The notes under the pieces: model-generated
What the model saw: only the letters and a program-made list of their open reading frames with translations
The model's database searches: none
Told to the model about the DNA's origin: nothing
In this document: positions 8,119-17,205 of the stretch, piece by piece
Layout: every line of letters starts with the position of its first letter
Position numbering within the stretch: position 1 is the stretch's first letter
Position numbers and translations under genes: made by a program
Origin: Acidimicrobiia bacterium
GTDB lineage: Bacteria > Actinomycetota > Acidimicrobiia > IMCC26256 > PALSA-555
Length of the DNA stretch: 48,843 nucleotides
Assembly: GCA_009694295.1 (NCBI GenBank)
Contig: SHVJ01000005.1
Span: 1 to 48,843, forward strand
Reading direction: 5' to 3'

Positions 8119-9464
8119 GAGCCGTACCGACGGAACAGCGTGATCTTCGGGAGCAGCCGCTCGCGCATCTCCGGGTCGGTGACGCCGAGTCCTTCTTCTG
8201 GTGCGTTCACGAGGATGCCGAGCTTGCCCTCGTGCTGGTTGTGATGCACCTGGAACGCGGCTTCACCGGTGTCTTCGAGTGAGAACACCTTCGAGAGCGC
8301 AGGATGGATGCGCCCTTCGCACACGAGTCGGTTCGCTTCCCATGCTTCGCGGTAGTTCGCGTAGTGACAACCCTTGAGCGTCTTCAAGTTCATCCAGAGA
8401 TAGCGGTTGTCGAACTCGAGCATGAAGCCGCTCGTGGCCGCGCACGTGATGATCATCCCGCCGCGCTTGGCCACGAACACCGACGCGCCCATGGTCGAAC
8501 GGCCGGGGTGCTCGAACACGATGTCGGGGTCGTTGCCCGTGAGCTCGCGGATCTTCTTGCCGAAGCGCAACCACTCCTTCGGATCTTGGGTGTGCTCGTC
8601 GCTCCAGAACTTGTAGCCCTCGGCCTTGCGGTCGATGACGGCCTCGCACCCCATCTCGTTGAGGAGCGCGGCCTTCTCCGGCGACGAGACCACACCCACC
8701 GGGATGCCCCCGCCGTTCAGCACGTACTGCACCGCGTACGCGCCGATGCCACCGCTCGCACCCCAGATGAGCACGGTCTGGCCCTGGGTCATCTGCGAGC
8801 CGTTGGGGCTCACGATCATGCGATAGCTCGTGGAGTTGCACAGCGGGTTGACCGCCGACTCCTCCCACGTGAGGTGCGCCGGCTTCGGCATGAGCTGGTT
8901 GGCCTTGGCCACCGCAATCTCGGCGAGCCCGCCGTAGTTCGACTCGAAGCCCCAGATGCGCTGGTTGGTGGCCATCATCGCGTCGTCGTGCGCCGATGGG
9001 TCCTGGTCGTCGACGTAGTTGGAGTGCACACAGACCCGGTCGCCCGGCTTCCAGTTGCGCACCGCCGAGCCCACGCGCAGCACCACACCCACGGCGTCGG
9101 AGCCGATCACGTGGAACGGCTGATCGTGGCGCGCGCCCCACACGCTTTCCTTGGCGAGACGCTTCAGGAACCCGAAGGTGGGCAGCGGCTCGAAGATCGA
9201 CGTCCACACGGTGTTGAAGTTGATCGACGACGCCATCACCGCCACGTAGGCCTCGTCGGGCGCGATCTCGGGCAGCGCCACGTCGTCGATGTGGACCGAC
9301 GTGCGCGGGTCCTTCTCCTCCGACGGGAGGTCGGCGAACATCTCCTGCTCGTCGGCCCGCACCACCGCGGCGCGGAACGAGGCTGGGAGTGGGAGTGCCG
9401 CGATGTCCTCGGCGGGCGCGCCCTCGAGGATCGCAGTGCGGATGGCGTCCATCTCAGTGCTCAT
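8115..9464 (-). CDS. ccrA: Crotonyl-CoA carboxylase/reductase
   Basis: It reductively carboxylates crotonyl-CoA to ethylmalonyl-CoA with NADPH and CO2. The 449 residues match the Ccr type of medium-chain dehydrogenase: SSINFNTVWTSIFEPLPTF, HVIGSDAVGVVLRVG, GDRVCVHSN, the nucleotide-binding GASGGIGAYAVQ, VFEHPGRSTMGASV, and the closing LFRRYG. The enzyme is diagnostic for the ethylmalonyl-CoA pathway or for making ethylmalonyl-CoA extender units. A TAGCCT hexamer lies 9 bases before the ATG with no ribosome site, so the mRNA may be nearly leaderless. mce follows with a 4-base overlap. Confidence 0.94.
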   Translation of the reverse strand: MSTEMDAIRTAILEGAPAEDIAALPLPASFRAAVVRADEQEMFADLPSEEKDPRTSVHIDDVALPEIAPDEAYVAVMASSINFNTVWTSIFEPLPTFGFLKRLAKESVWGARHDQPFHVIGSDAVGVVLRVGSAVRNWKPGDRVCVHSNYVDDQDPSAHDDAMMATNQRIWGFESNYGGLAEIAVAKANQLMPKPAHLTWEESAVNPLCNSTSYRMIVSPNGSQMTQGQTVLIWGASGGIGAYAVQYVLNGGGIPVGVVSSPEKAALLNEMGCEAVIDRKAEGYKFWSDEHTQDPKEWLRFGKKIRELTGNDPDIVFEHPGRSTMGASVFVAKRGGMIITCAATSGFMLEFDNRYLWMNLKTLKGCHYANYREAWEANRLVCEGRIHPALSKVFSLEDTGEAAFQVHHNQHEGKLGILVNAPEEGLGVTDPEMRERLLPKITLFRRYGS

Positions 9465-9523
9465 GAGGCCGACAGGCTATGCGTCGGCACGAGATCGGTG
9501 CCGAAACGCGGCACCATGGACCG

Positions 9524-10348
9524 ATGAACGGAACCCTGGCGCACCGCCACGGCGTGTGGACCCACGAACATCACCATCACGGCGCTCATCGGCATGCCCG
9601 CCTGCCCTTTCGTTCCAAAGCTCCGGGCGCCGGTCATGACCACGTTCACGAGCACGGCCACACGCATGGCCGCGTCGATCCCTCGATCATCCGGTCGCGC
9701 GCCGGGGTCCGAGCCGTCGCGATCAGCCTCGCGATCTTGGCGGCGACCGCAGTCCTGCAAGTGGTGGTGTTCATCAGCTCGTCGTCGGTGGCGCTACTGG
9801 CCGATCTGATCCACAACACGGGCGATGCCCTCACCGCGCTGCCGCTCGGCGCGGCGTTCCTCCTGCGAAGCCGGCGGGCGGAGCGGTGGTCGGGATACTT
9901 CGTCGTCGCCACGATCCTGCTCTCGGCGTTGGTGGCTGCGTACGAGGCCATCGACCGTTTGATCGATCCTCGGAGGCTCGACCACCTGTGGGCACTCGCC
10001 GCTGCCGGTGTCATTGGCTTCGTCGGCAACGAGCTCGCCGCGCGAGTTCGACTCCGAGCCGGGCGACGACTCGACAGCCCCGCACTCATGGCCGACGGCG
10101 CGCATGCCCGCGTCGACGGCTTCGTCTCGCTTGGCGTGGTCGCCAGCGCGGCGATCGTCGCGGCGGGTTGGGAGGCCGGCGATCCGATCATCGGCATGGC
10201 CATCACCGCAGTGATCCTGCGGATCACGTGGCAGGCGTGGCGAACCGTCCGCGCCGACCACGACGAACGCGACGAACGCGACGAACGCGACGAACGCGAC
10301 GAACGCGACGAACGCGACGAACACGACGAACACGACCACGCACACTGA
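9524..10348 (+). CDS. Cation diffusion facilitator without the usual C-terminal domain, His-rich with a DER-repeat tail
   Basis: A predicted metal efflux protein of the inner membrane. The first ~55 residues are very His-rich (THEHHHHGAHRHA, GHDHVHEHGHTHG). The membrane metal site is seen as DLIHNTGD at about 94-101 and HARVD at about 194-198, the HxxxD pair typical of zinc-type CDF proteins. After the sixth helix (AVILRITWQAWRTV) the usual ~80-residue cytoplasmic domain is absent; instead the chain ends in six DER and two DEH triplets plus DHAH. I prefer ATG 9524 (MNGTLAHRHG) to the in-frame ATG at 9479. It is divergent from ccrA. Confidence 0.85.
   Translation: MNGTLAHRHGVWTHEHHHHGAHRHARLPFRSKAPGAGHDHVHEHGHTHGRVDPSIIRSRAGVRAVAISLAILAATAVLQVVVFISSSSVALLADLIHNTGDALTALPLGAAFLLRSRRAERWSGYFVVATILLSALVAAYEAIDRLIDPRRLDHLWALAAAGVIGFVGNELAARVRLRAGRRLDSPALMADGAHARVDGFVSLGVVASAAIVAAGWEAGDPIIGMAITAVILRITWQAWRTVRADHDERDERDERDERDERDERDEHDEHDHAH
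10262..10333 (+). repeat. 9-bp tandem repeat inside the CDF gene
   Basis: Six exact copies of gacgaacgc (10262-10315) are followed by two copies of gacgaacac (10316-10333). They encode DER x6 and DEH x2. The unit is in frame, so gain or loss of copies would not shift the frame. Confidence 0.95.
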
Positions 10349-10426
10349 CCCCCGGCTCGCTGGGGCCAAGCGGGCGATGTTTCTGTACGATCGCCGACAC
10401 CATTACGCGCCTGAAAGGCAGCCTCG

Positions 10427-11611
10427 ATGCCCGGCTCCGTCATCGTCTCGTCGGCACGCACACCCATCGGCAAGCTCTCCGGCGCGCTCGCGTCGATGAG
10501 CGCCACGGACCTCGGTGGCGTCGCCATCAAGTCCGCGCTCGAGCGCGGCGGCGTCGGCCCCGAGCAGGTCGACTACGTGATCATGGGGCAGGTGCTCGGC
10601 GCCGGCCAAGGCCAGATCACCGCGCGCCAAGCCGCGGCGAACGCGGGCATCCCGATGACCGTTCCCGCGCTCACTGTCAACAAGGTGTGCTTGTCGGGCA
10701 TCAACGCGATCTACCTCGCCGACCAGATGGTGCAAGCCGGCGACGCCGAAGTTGTGGTGTGCGGCGGCATGGAGTCGATGACGAACGCTCCGTACCTGCT
10801 GCCTGGCGCGCGCGCCGGTCTGCGGATGGGCAACGCGGAGGTTGTCGACTCGCTCATCCAAGATGGCCTGTGGTGCGCGTTCGACGCGGTGCACATGGGC
10901 ACCGGCACCGAGAAGTACGTCGGCGAGTTCGGCGGGCTCACCCGTGAGCTCATGGACGACGCCGCGGCCAAGAGCCACGAGCGTGCTGCCGCGGCAGCCA
11001 AGGAAGGGCGCTTCGCCGACGAGATCACGCCCGTCGCGATCCCCCAGCGCAAGGGCGACCCGATCATGTTCGAGGTCGACGAGGGCGTCCGCCCCGAGAC
11101 CACGACCGAGTCGCTCGGCGCCCTGCGCCCGGCGTTCGGCAAGGAAGGCGCCATCACGGCCGGCAACGCTTCGCAGATCTCCGACGGCGCCGCCGCCCTG
11201 GTGGTCACCAGCACCGAGAAGGCCGAGGAGCTGGGGCTCACGCCCATCGCCGAGCTCGTGAGCTTCGGCATGGTGGCCGGGCCCGACACCTCGCTGCTCA
11301 CCCAGCCGTCGCGGGCGATCAAGCGGGCGCTCGAGCAGATCGACAGGCCCGTCTCGGCGATCGACCTCTTCGAGCTCAACGAGGCGTTCGCCGCGGTCGG
11401 GCTGGCGTCGATGAAGGACCTGGGCATCTCCGACGACGTCGTCAACGTGAACGGCGGCGCGATCGCGCTCGGTCATCCGATCGGCATGTCGGGTGCGCGC
11501 TTGGTCATCACGCTCGTCAACGAGCTGCGCCGACGGGGCGCGTCGCTCGGCGCCGCGGCGCTGTGCGGTGGTGGCGGTCAAGGCGACGCCGCGATCGTGC
11601 GCGCGCTGTAG
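10427..11611 (+). CDS. Acetyl-CoA C-acetyltransferase (thiolase II)
   Basis: It condenses two acetyl-CoA to acetoacetyl-CoA or works in reverse in beta-oxidation. The 394 residues contain the nucleophilic Cys in NKVCLSG, the catalytic His in NVNGGAIALGHPIGMSGAR and the second Cys in LCGGGGQGDA, so all three catalytic elements are present. A TACGAT hexamer at 10386-10391 could be its -10, leaving a short leader with AAAGG before the ATG. Being close to ccrA-mce, it could supply the first step toward crotonyl-CoA, although the 3-hydroxybutyryl-CoA enzymes are not here. Confidence 0.93.
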   Translation: MPGSVIVSSARTPIGKLSGALASMSATDLGGVAIKSALERGGVGPEQVDYVIMGQVLGAGQGQITARQAAANAGIPMTVPALTVNKVCLSGINAIYLADQMVQAGDAEVVVCGGMESMTNAPYLLPGARAGLRMGNAEVVDSLIQDGLWCAFDAVHMGTGTEKYVGEFGGLTRELMDDAAAKSHERAAAAAKEGRFADEITPVAIPQRKGDPIMFEVDEGVRPETTTESLGALRPAFGKEGAITAGNASQISDGAAALVVTSTEKAEELGLTPIAELVSFGMVAGPDTSLLTQPSRAIKRALEQIDRPVSAIDLFELNEAFAAVGLASMKDLGISDDVVNVNGGAIALGHPIGMSGARLVITLVNELRRRGASLGAAALCGGGGQGDAAIVRAL

Positions 11612-11642
11612 TCGCAGGCACACACCCACCGTCACACACACC

Positions 11643-13187
11643 GTGCGAGTCCATACGCGTTTTGGGGCGCGTCCTTGGGCACTAGCGGCTGCACTGCTCG
11701 TCGTCGCCGCCGGGTGTCAGCCGGAGATCGATTTCGACGTCGACGGGCGTCAGTCACAGATCGACCGCGTCGTCGTGACGGCTGAGCTCGACGTTGCCGG
11801 CGTCGTGCACGTTGAGCAGCGCTACACGTTCACATCGGCCGAAGGCGGCACCGTCGCACTCCCCGACCTCGCCAAGGGCGTGACGTTCCTCCCCGGCGCG
11901 TCGAACATCACGCTCGACGGTGAACCGGTCACGCCGACCGAAGCCACGTTCCAGACCCAGCTCCGCATCGATCAGCGCACGGCGACCGTGGGCTGGGATC
12001 TCACCGGCGCCGTCCAGCGCTACCAGGACATCGCAGTGCTCGACTTCGACGTGCTGACCGCGCCCGACGACGCCTCCCGCCAGGATCCCGACGTCCGGCT
12101 CTCCGGCACGTTGACCCTGCCGGACGGCGCGCCGGGCGTCATCGAGCCGCACCTGCACGGCGGGCGGGACCGCACGGTCACCGTCGCCGGCCAGGTCATC
12201 GGGTTCTCGGCGCAGGCCGCGATCTGGATGCCCGCCCAGGAGCTCGAGGTGGCCCTGCCGAGCGCGCTCCAGCCCTACGTGAACCAGATACCGACCCCCT
12301 TCCTGTCGTCGTTCCACCTCACGCAGTCCATCCGCGACAAGGCCGACGAGATCACGGAACGCACCCTCGGGACGATCGACAAGCAATCCGACCTGGTCCG
12401 CTGGATCCTCACCGGCCTCGCGTTCGGGTTGCCGGCGATCTTCTGGTTGCTCGTCGTCAAGGTCCTCCTGGTTCGGTTCCGAGACCGGCGCCGAGTCGTG
12501 GGCGACGTCCCGAAGGAGCTCGTCGATCCGCCGAGTGCGGCGGACCCGGCGGTAGTCGCGGTGCTCGAAGGCGAAGGCCGCCCGGCGCGCACGGCGGTGG
12601 CCGGCACCGTGCTCGCGATGGCCGCGCGAAAGGTCGTCGACATCCGGGCCTACGGCGATCGGCTCGTGGTGAAGATCCCGCTCACCACGACGGGCGAGAA
12701 CACTTCCGAGCAGCTCGTGCTGAACGCGTTGCGCGAGCGCGCCACACCGGAGGGCGTGATCGAGGGACCGCCGGTGTTCGGCTCGTCCACGGGTTGGTTC
12801 CGTGAGTATCGGCGCGATGCCGTCAAACGGGCGCGTGACGAGGGGATGGTGACGCGCTGGATGCCCCTTGCGCCGCTCTCAGGGGCGCTCACCACCACCG
12901 GCGTCGGCATCGGGATCTTCTTCTTCACCGAGCCGATCATGTACACCGCGATCGTGATGAGCGTGCAGGTGATTGCCGGGGTCGTGTCGTTCGTGTCCGG
13001 GTGGACACTCACCGACGCGGGGTGGCGCAACCGCGCCTTGTGGCACTCGTTCGCGCGCTACATCCGACACCAGGGCAAGCTCGACAAGGACGTCGGCCCC
13101 GCTGGTGTCGTGATCTGGGGTCCCTACCTCGTGTACGGCACGGTGCTCGGCGAAGCCGAAGGTGCGGCGCGTCCACTTACTCCGTAG
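11643..13187 (+). CDS. DUF2207-type membrane lipoprotein
   Basis: The 514-residue product from GTG 11643 starts with a short basic lipoprotein signal whose lipobox is VAAGC. A beta-rich extracytoplasmic part of roughly 230 residues follows, then a membrane helix at about 252-280 with a basic RFRDRRR stop-transfer. A cytoplasmic part with EGRPARTAVAGTVLAMAARK comes next, and a second hydrophobic pair sits at about 412-458. This is the layout of the DUF2207 family, of unknown function. No ribosome site is clear; the bases just upstream are CA-rich. The frame is open further upstream but that part overlaps the thiolase gene. Confidence 0.75.
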   Translation: MRVHTRFGARPWALAAALLVVAAGCQPEIDFDVDGRQSQIDRVVVTAELDVAGVVHVEQRYTFTSAEGGTVALPDLAKGVTFLPGASNITLDGEPVTPTEATFQTQLRIDQRTATVGWDLTGAVQRYQDIAVLDFDVLTAPDDASRQDPDVRLSGTLTLPDGAPGVIEPHLHGGRDRTVTVAGQVIGFSAQAAIWMPAQELEVALPSALQPYVNQIPTPFLSSFHLTQSIRDKADEITERTLGTIDKQSDLVRWILTGLAFGLPAIFWLLVVKVLLVRFRDRRRVVGDVPKELVDPPSAADPAVVAVLEGEGRPARTAVAGTVLAMAARKVVDIRAYGDRLVVKIPLTTTGENTSEQLVLNALRERATPEGVIEGPPVFGSSTGWFREYRRDAVKRARDEGMVTRWMPLAPLSGALTTTGVGIGIFFFTEPIMYTAIVMSVQVIAGVVSFVSGWTLTDAGWRNRALWHSFARYIRHQGKLDKDVGPAGVVIWGPYLVYGTVLGEAEGAARPLTP

Positions 13188-13205
13188 GCGCCTACGCTCG
13201 GACTT

Positions 13206-13484
13206 GTGCCGGCGTGTCCGCTACGTTCACTCACCGGCATCCCGTGCCCACTCTGCGGCATGACGCGCGGTGTTGAGGCACTCGTGCACGGCGACGTTGC
13301 TGGCTCGTTGCGCATGAACCCTGGTGCGCTGCTGCTCGTCGTGGCGGCGGTCGTCTTCGTCGGATTCATGCTCGTGCAGCGGCGCGCCCGGATGGGGACC
13401 ATTCCTGCTTGGTCTGCCGGTGCCACGTTCGCCGGCCTGTGGGGATGGCAGCTCTTCAAGTACTCGACCGGCCGTCCCCTCTGA
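13206..13484 (+). CDS. DUF2752 small membrane protein
   Basis: The 92-residue protein opens with CPLRSLTGIPCPLCGMTRG, the CPxCGxTR signature of DUF2752, and has two hydrophobic segments (GALLLVVAAVVFVGFML and the WSAGATFAGLWGW region). The function is unknown. GTG 13206 lies 7 bases after a TACGCT hexamer (13193-13198), a leaderless-type promoter, which supports this start. Confidence 0.8.
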   Translation: MPACPLRSLTGIPCPLCGMTRGVEALVHGDVAGSLRMNPGALLLVVAAVVFVGFMLVQRRARMGTIPAWSAGATFAGLWGWQLFKYSTGRPL

Positions 13485-13515
13485 TGATCTCGCTCACCAG
13501 TCCGAAGGAGTCTCG

Positions 13516-14229
13516 ATGACGCAGCCGCCCCCGCCACCGCCGGGCATGCCGCCGCCCCCGCCTCCCGGCACGCCGCCGCCGTCGGGATCGTGGGGCCAGG
13601 CGCCGCAAGCGGGATCGTTCGAGGTCGGCGAGGCGCTCTCGTACGGCTGGAACATCTACTGGCAGAACGCCGGGGCGATGATCGTGCTCGCGCTCGTGAT
13701 CTTCGGCGTGAACCTGGTCATCGGCGCCGTGGGGAGCAGTTTCGACAACCTCGTCAGCCAGGTGCTGATCAACATCATCAGCTTCCTCGTGGGGATCATC
13801 CTGGCGATGGGACTCATCCGCGCGTCGCTCGCGGTGGTGTCGGGCGGCACGCCAGAGGTCAGGATGCTGTTCCTGCCCGACGGGTTCGGTGCCTACTTCG
13901 GTGCGTCGGTGCTGGTGAGCATCGGTGTAGTGCTCGGTCTGATCGCGCTCATCGTTCCCGGGATCATCCTGGCGATCATGTGGCACTTCTTCGGATACGT
14001 GATCGTCGAGAATCCTGGAACCGGGCCGGTCGATGCGATGCGCCGATCCGCCGAGATCACACGGGGCCATCGCATGCAGCTCTTCGTGCTCGGGATCGCG
14101 CTCCTCGGCCTCAACATCCTCGGCCTGATGCTGTGCGTCGTGCCGATCATCTTCACGTACGGCATCACCGCGATCACTGTGGCCTACGCCTACAAGCGCC
14201 TCACCGGCCAGGCGGTTGCGCAGCCGTAG
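13516..14229 (+). CDS. Proline-rich, multi-helix membrane protein
   Basis: The 237 residues start with a Pro/Gly tract (QPPPPPPGMPPPPPPGTPPP) and then hold about five hydrophobic helices, including AMIVLALVIFGVNLVIGAVG, VLGLIALIVPGIILAIMW and LLGLNILGLMLCVVPIIF. A conserved-looking segment, ENPGTGPVDAMRRSAEIT, lies between helices, as in DUF975 and glycerophosphodiesterase-type membrane domains. The start ATG has GAAGGAG 5 bases upstream. The function is unknown. Confidence 0.72.
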   Translation: MTQPPPPPPGMPPPPPPGTPPPSGSWGQAPQAGSFEVGEALSYGWNIYWQNAGAMIVLALVIFGVNLVIGAVGSSFDNLVSQVLINIISFLVGIILAMGLIRASLAVVSGGTPEVRMLFLPDGFGAYFGASVLVSIGVVLGLIALIVPGIILAIMWHFFGYVIVENPGTGPVDAMRRSAEITRGHRMQLFVLGIALLGLNILGLMLCVVPIIFTYGITAITVAYAYKRLTGQAVAQP

Positions 14230-14289
14230 GCAACGCTCCCCTGTGCTTCGGCGATCCAGGTCGCGCGCGCAGAGCCTGGCCAGCGCGTC

Positions 14290-14895
14290 TTAGGTGTCGA
14301 CCTCGCGGCGTCCTTCGAACGCGCGGCCAAGCGTGACCTCGTCGGCGTACTCAAGGTCGCCGCCGACCGGCAGGCCGCTCGCAATGCGAGTGATGCGCAC
14401 TTCGAGCGGCTTGAGCACCTTGGCTACGTACATCGCCGTGGTCTCACCCTCGATGTTGGGATTCGTCGCGAGGATCACCTCGCGCACGCCCTCTTCACCG
14501 ACCCGCCGAACCAGCTCCTTCACGCGGAGCTGTTCCGGTCCGATTCCTTCGATGGGCGAGATCGCGCCTTGGAGCACGTGATACCGACCATGGAACTCGT
14601 GCGTGCGTTCGACGGCGACGATGTCGGGCGCCTCTTGCACCACACACAACATTGCGGGATCGCGGCGATCGTCGCGACAGAACGTGCAGAGCTCACCCTC
14701 GGCCATGTTGAAGCAGCGTCGGCACCACGTGATGCGCGCCTTGGCTTCGGTGATCGCCTTGGCCAGACGGTTGGCGTCTTCTGGTGCGACCTTCAGCAGG
14801 TAGAACGCGACGCGCTGTGCCGACTTCGGACCGATTCCCGGGAGACGACCAAGCTCGTCGATAAGTGTTTGTACAGGTCCTTCATGCAGTGCCAC
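14290..14895 (-). CDS. recR: Recombination protein RecR
   Basis: RecR works with RecF and RecO to load RecA at gaps. The 201 residues have the N-terminal helix-hairpin-helix ([13 protein letters not shown]), the four-cysteine zinc finger in [16 protein letters not shown], and a Toprim domain with [12 protein letters not shown]. The frame is open well upstream into ybaB in another reading, but family length and [11 protein letters not shown] at the N-terminus favour GTG 14895. It follows ybaB by 16 bases and belongs to the dnaX-ybaB-recR operon found in many bacteria. Confidence 0.93.
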   Translation of the reverse strand: MALHEGPVQTLIDELGRLPGIGPKSAQRVAFYLLKVAPEDANRLAKAITEAKARITWCRRCFNMAEGELCTFCRDDRRDPAMLCVVQEAPDIVAVERTHEFHGRYHVLQGAISPIEGIGPEQLRVKELVRRVGEEGVREVILATNPNIEGETTAMYVAKVLKPLEVRITRIASGLPVGGDLEYADEVTLGRAFEGRREVDT

Positions 14896-14911
14896 GGGTA
14901 GTCGGTCGGGC

Positions 14912-15268
14912 TCAGCCGAGAAGGCCGTCGAGCGCGCCCATGTCGATTCCCTCGGTGACCGAACCCATGCGCTGCGATGCCAGTCCTTGCGCGGCACGCT
15001 GAGCTTCGGTGACGAGTGCGAGCACGAGGTCTTCCAACATCTCGACGTCGTCGGGATCAACGACCGACGGGGCGATTGTGATCGACTGGATCTCGCCAGT
15101 GCCGGTCACGACGGCCTTGACCATCCCGCCACCGGCCGAGACCTCGACGGTCTCGTCGGCCAGTGCCGACTGCGCGGCCGCCATGTCGGCTTGCATCTTC
15201 TGCACCTGCGCCAACATCTGGTTGAGTTGCCCGCTCTGGCCCCCACCCGGAGCCTTTTGCTTCGCCAC
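14912..15268 (-). CDS. ybaB: YbaB/EbfC family nucleoid-associated protein
   Basis: A small DNA-binding protein that forms dimers and coats the nucleoid. The 118 residues include the helix [20 protein letters not shown], the [20 protein letters not shown] core strands and [17 protein letters not shown], all typical. The GTG at 15268 has GGAG upstream. The position between dnaX and recR is the standard one and supports the call. Confidence 0.92.
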   Translation of the reverse strand: MAKQKAPGGGQSGQLNQMLAQVQKMQADMAAAQSALADETVEVSAGGGMVKAVVTGTGEIQSITIAPSVVDPDDVEMLEDLVLALVTEAQRAAQGLASQRMGSVTEGIDMGALDGLLG

Positions 15269-15281
15269 TGGTCTCCCGCTC

Positions 15282-17192
15282 CTAACTGCCCGCGCCGCGC
15301 GGCACCTCTTCGACGACCGTAGCGCCCAACTCTTGCTCCAACATGCTGACGGTCGTGGGTGCACCGTCCGGGACGTCGGTGTTCTGTGAGAGGTCGATGT
15401 CGGCAATCTCCTCCATCTCGGGGGAGTCGTCGCTGAACGGTTCCACTGGATCAGACGGCGGCTCGGGCGGAGGTGCCGAAGGCATCGCACCGACTGCGGG
15501 CGGCTGCCCGCCGCTGAGTGCGAACTCGTCCGCGGGCTCGAGGTTGAAGCGGACCGTGCGTCCGAGACGATGCGCGAGCGCGGCACGGATCGTTTCGGCT
15601 TCTTTCTTGAAGCGCGGCTTCGCGGCTTCGATGACACTCGGCGGTACACCGAACACCACGACGTCGTCGTCGACCCGCAGCGGTTGCGCGTTCTGCACCG
15701 CACTGCGGGTGGCCACCGGCAGCTCAGGGAGGATCGAACCCCACGCCACGATCACGTCATCGAGGTCGAGCGGCGTGGTGGGCGCATCGGGTTCCGGGAT
15801 CGGATCGGATTCGGGTTCACTCGCAACCGGTGGCGCTTCCGGCTCCAGATCGGCAACTTCCTCGGGTGCTTCGGCGGCTTCGGCGGCTTCGGCGGCTTCG
15901 GCGGCTTCGGCCCGCAGCGCGCCGAGCGTTCGCCGCGGCGACGGCGTACCACCGGATGGAGCAGCGCTCGGAGAAGGACTGCTCGTAGGAGAGGCGGTCG
16001 TAGGAGGAGTGCGGCTCGGCACTGGTGCATCGCCACCGGCGATGGCGCGCTCGAGTCGCTCGATGCGCTCGACCACGGTTTGCAGCGGTGGGCCTGCATC
16101 GCGACGGCTGAGTCGCACGAGCGCGACTTCGAGCACGAGACGCGGATCCGCGGCCTCGGTGCCACGCATGTCGGTGACCGCCTGCCCGAGCGTCTCGATC
16201 ACGCGCACGAGCGCGGCGTTGCCGAGCGCGAGCCCGAGTTCACGCAAGCGTTCCTGCTCCGCCTCTGGCGCGTCCACCCGCACTCGACCAGCACCTGCAG
16301 TGAGCAGGAACGCGTCACGCGCCGTCGCAAGGAGATCTTCGGCCGCACGGCGGGGCTCGTGTCCAGCCTCGAGCAGTTCACCGAGCGCGACGAGCGCACC
16401 GGGCGAGTCTTCGCCGGCGATCGCCTCGAGGATGCGCACCCGCAACGGGAAGGGTGCACCGCCGAAGAGGGCCGCGACCGCCTCCGCTTCCAGCGGACCG
16501 GTCTCGTGCGCGAGGACCTGATCGAGGAGCGACTCCGCATCGCGGGCCGAGCCGGCACCGGCGGCGGCGATCACCTCGAGCGCTTCCGGATCTGCCTGCA
16601 CGCCCTCGCGGCTACAGAGATCGCCGAGCCGCTGCACCAGCTGATCCACAGAGAGGAGGGTGAATTCGAAGTGCTGGGTGCGCGACCGAATCGTCGGCAG
16701 CACCTTTTCCGGGTTCGTGGTGGCAAGCACGAACACCACGTGACTCGGGGTCTCCTCCAGCGTCTTGAGCAACGCGTTGGCCGCCGGGTCGGTGAGCATG
16801 TGGACCTCGTCGAGCACGTACACCTTCGTTCGGGCCGCAGCACCCATGCCGAGCGTGGAGCTCTCGATCACGTCGCGGATGTTGTCGATGCCTCGGTTCG
16901 ACGCGGCATCGAGCTCGAAGAGGTCGAGGAAGCGGCCCGCCGCGATCGCCGTGCAGTTCTCGCACTCGCCGCACGGTTCACCCTCGGGTCCGAGGTTCGT
17001 GCAATTCAGTGCCTTGGCGAGGATCCGCGCCGTGGTGGTCTTCCCGGTGCCACGCGGTCCCGAAAACAAATAGGCGTGCGCCACGCGTTCGTCGCGCACC
17101 GCATTGCGCAGCGCAGTCGTGACGTGCTCCTGCCCCACCAGCTCATCGAACCGCTGCGGCCGGTACTTCCGATACAGGGATTGGTACGCCAC
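15282..17192 (-). CDS. dnaX: DNA polymerase III gamma/tau subunit
   Basis: The clamp-loader ATPase. Starting at GTG 17192 (VAYQSLYRKYRPQRF), the Walker A GPRGTGKTT is at about residues 43-51, a zinc ribbon CGECENC near 75, and DEVHML at about 125-130. The C-terminal part carries the tau-like region with an Ala/Glu repeat (EAAEAAEAAEAAEAPEE) coded by a 9-bp repeat. The frame reaches an ATG at 17210, but TACAGT (17200-17205) ends 7 bases before the GTG, so the mRNA probably starts at or next to the GTG. I saw no clear slippery site for frameshifting to gamma. Confidence 0.93.
   Translation of the reverse strand: MAYQSLYRKYRPQRFDELVGQEHVTTALRNAVRDERVAHAYLFSGPRGTGKTTTARILAKALNCTNLGPEGEPCGECENCTAIAAGRFLDLFELDAASNRGIDNIRDVIESSTLGMGAAARTKVYVLDEVHMLTDPAANALLKTLEETPSHVVFVLATTNPEKVLPTIRSRTQHFEFTLLSVDQLVQRLGDLCSREGVQADPEALEVIAAAGAGSARDAESLLDQVLAHETGPLEAEAVAALFGGAPFPLRVRILEAIAGEDSPGALVALGELLEAGHEPRRAAEDLLATARDAFLLTAGAGRVRVDAPEAEQERLRELGLALGNAALVRVIETLGQAVTDMRGTEAADPRLVLEVALVRLSRRDAGPPLQTVVERIERLERAIAGGDAPVPSRTPPTTASPTSSPSPSAAPSGGTPSPRRTLGALRAEAAEAAEAAEAAEAPEEVADLEPEAPPVASEPESDPIPEPDAPTTPLDLDDVIVAWGSILPELPVATRSAVQNAQPLRVDDDVVVFGVPPSVIEAAKPRFKKEAETIRAALAHRLGRTVRFNLEPADEFALSGGQPPAVGAMPSAPPPEPPSDPVEPFSDDSPEMEEIADIDLSQNTDVPDGAPTTVSMLEQELGATVVEEVPRGAGS
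15870..15908 (-). repeat. 9-bp tandem repeat in dnaX coding an Ala/Glu tract
   Basis: On the plus strand ttcggcggc is repeated about four times in a row. It encodes the (AEA)n linker between the clamp-loader core and the tau region. It is in frame, so copy changes alter only linker length. Confidence 0.85.
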
Positions 17193-17199
17193 AAGGCCG

Positions 17200-17205
17200 A
17201 CTGTA
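17200..17205 (-). promoter_or_regulatory. -10 element for a leaderless dnaX transcript
   Basis: TACAGT on the minus strand is followed by 7 bases and then the GTG start at 17192. No ribosome site is present. The spacing decides the start codon. Confidence 0.5.

Noticed and set aside
10262-10333. Possible CRISPR-like array
   Set aside because: The 9-bp units are directly adjacent with no spacers and are in frame within the CDF gene.
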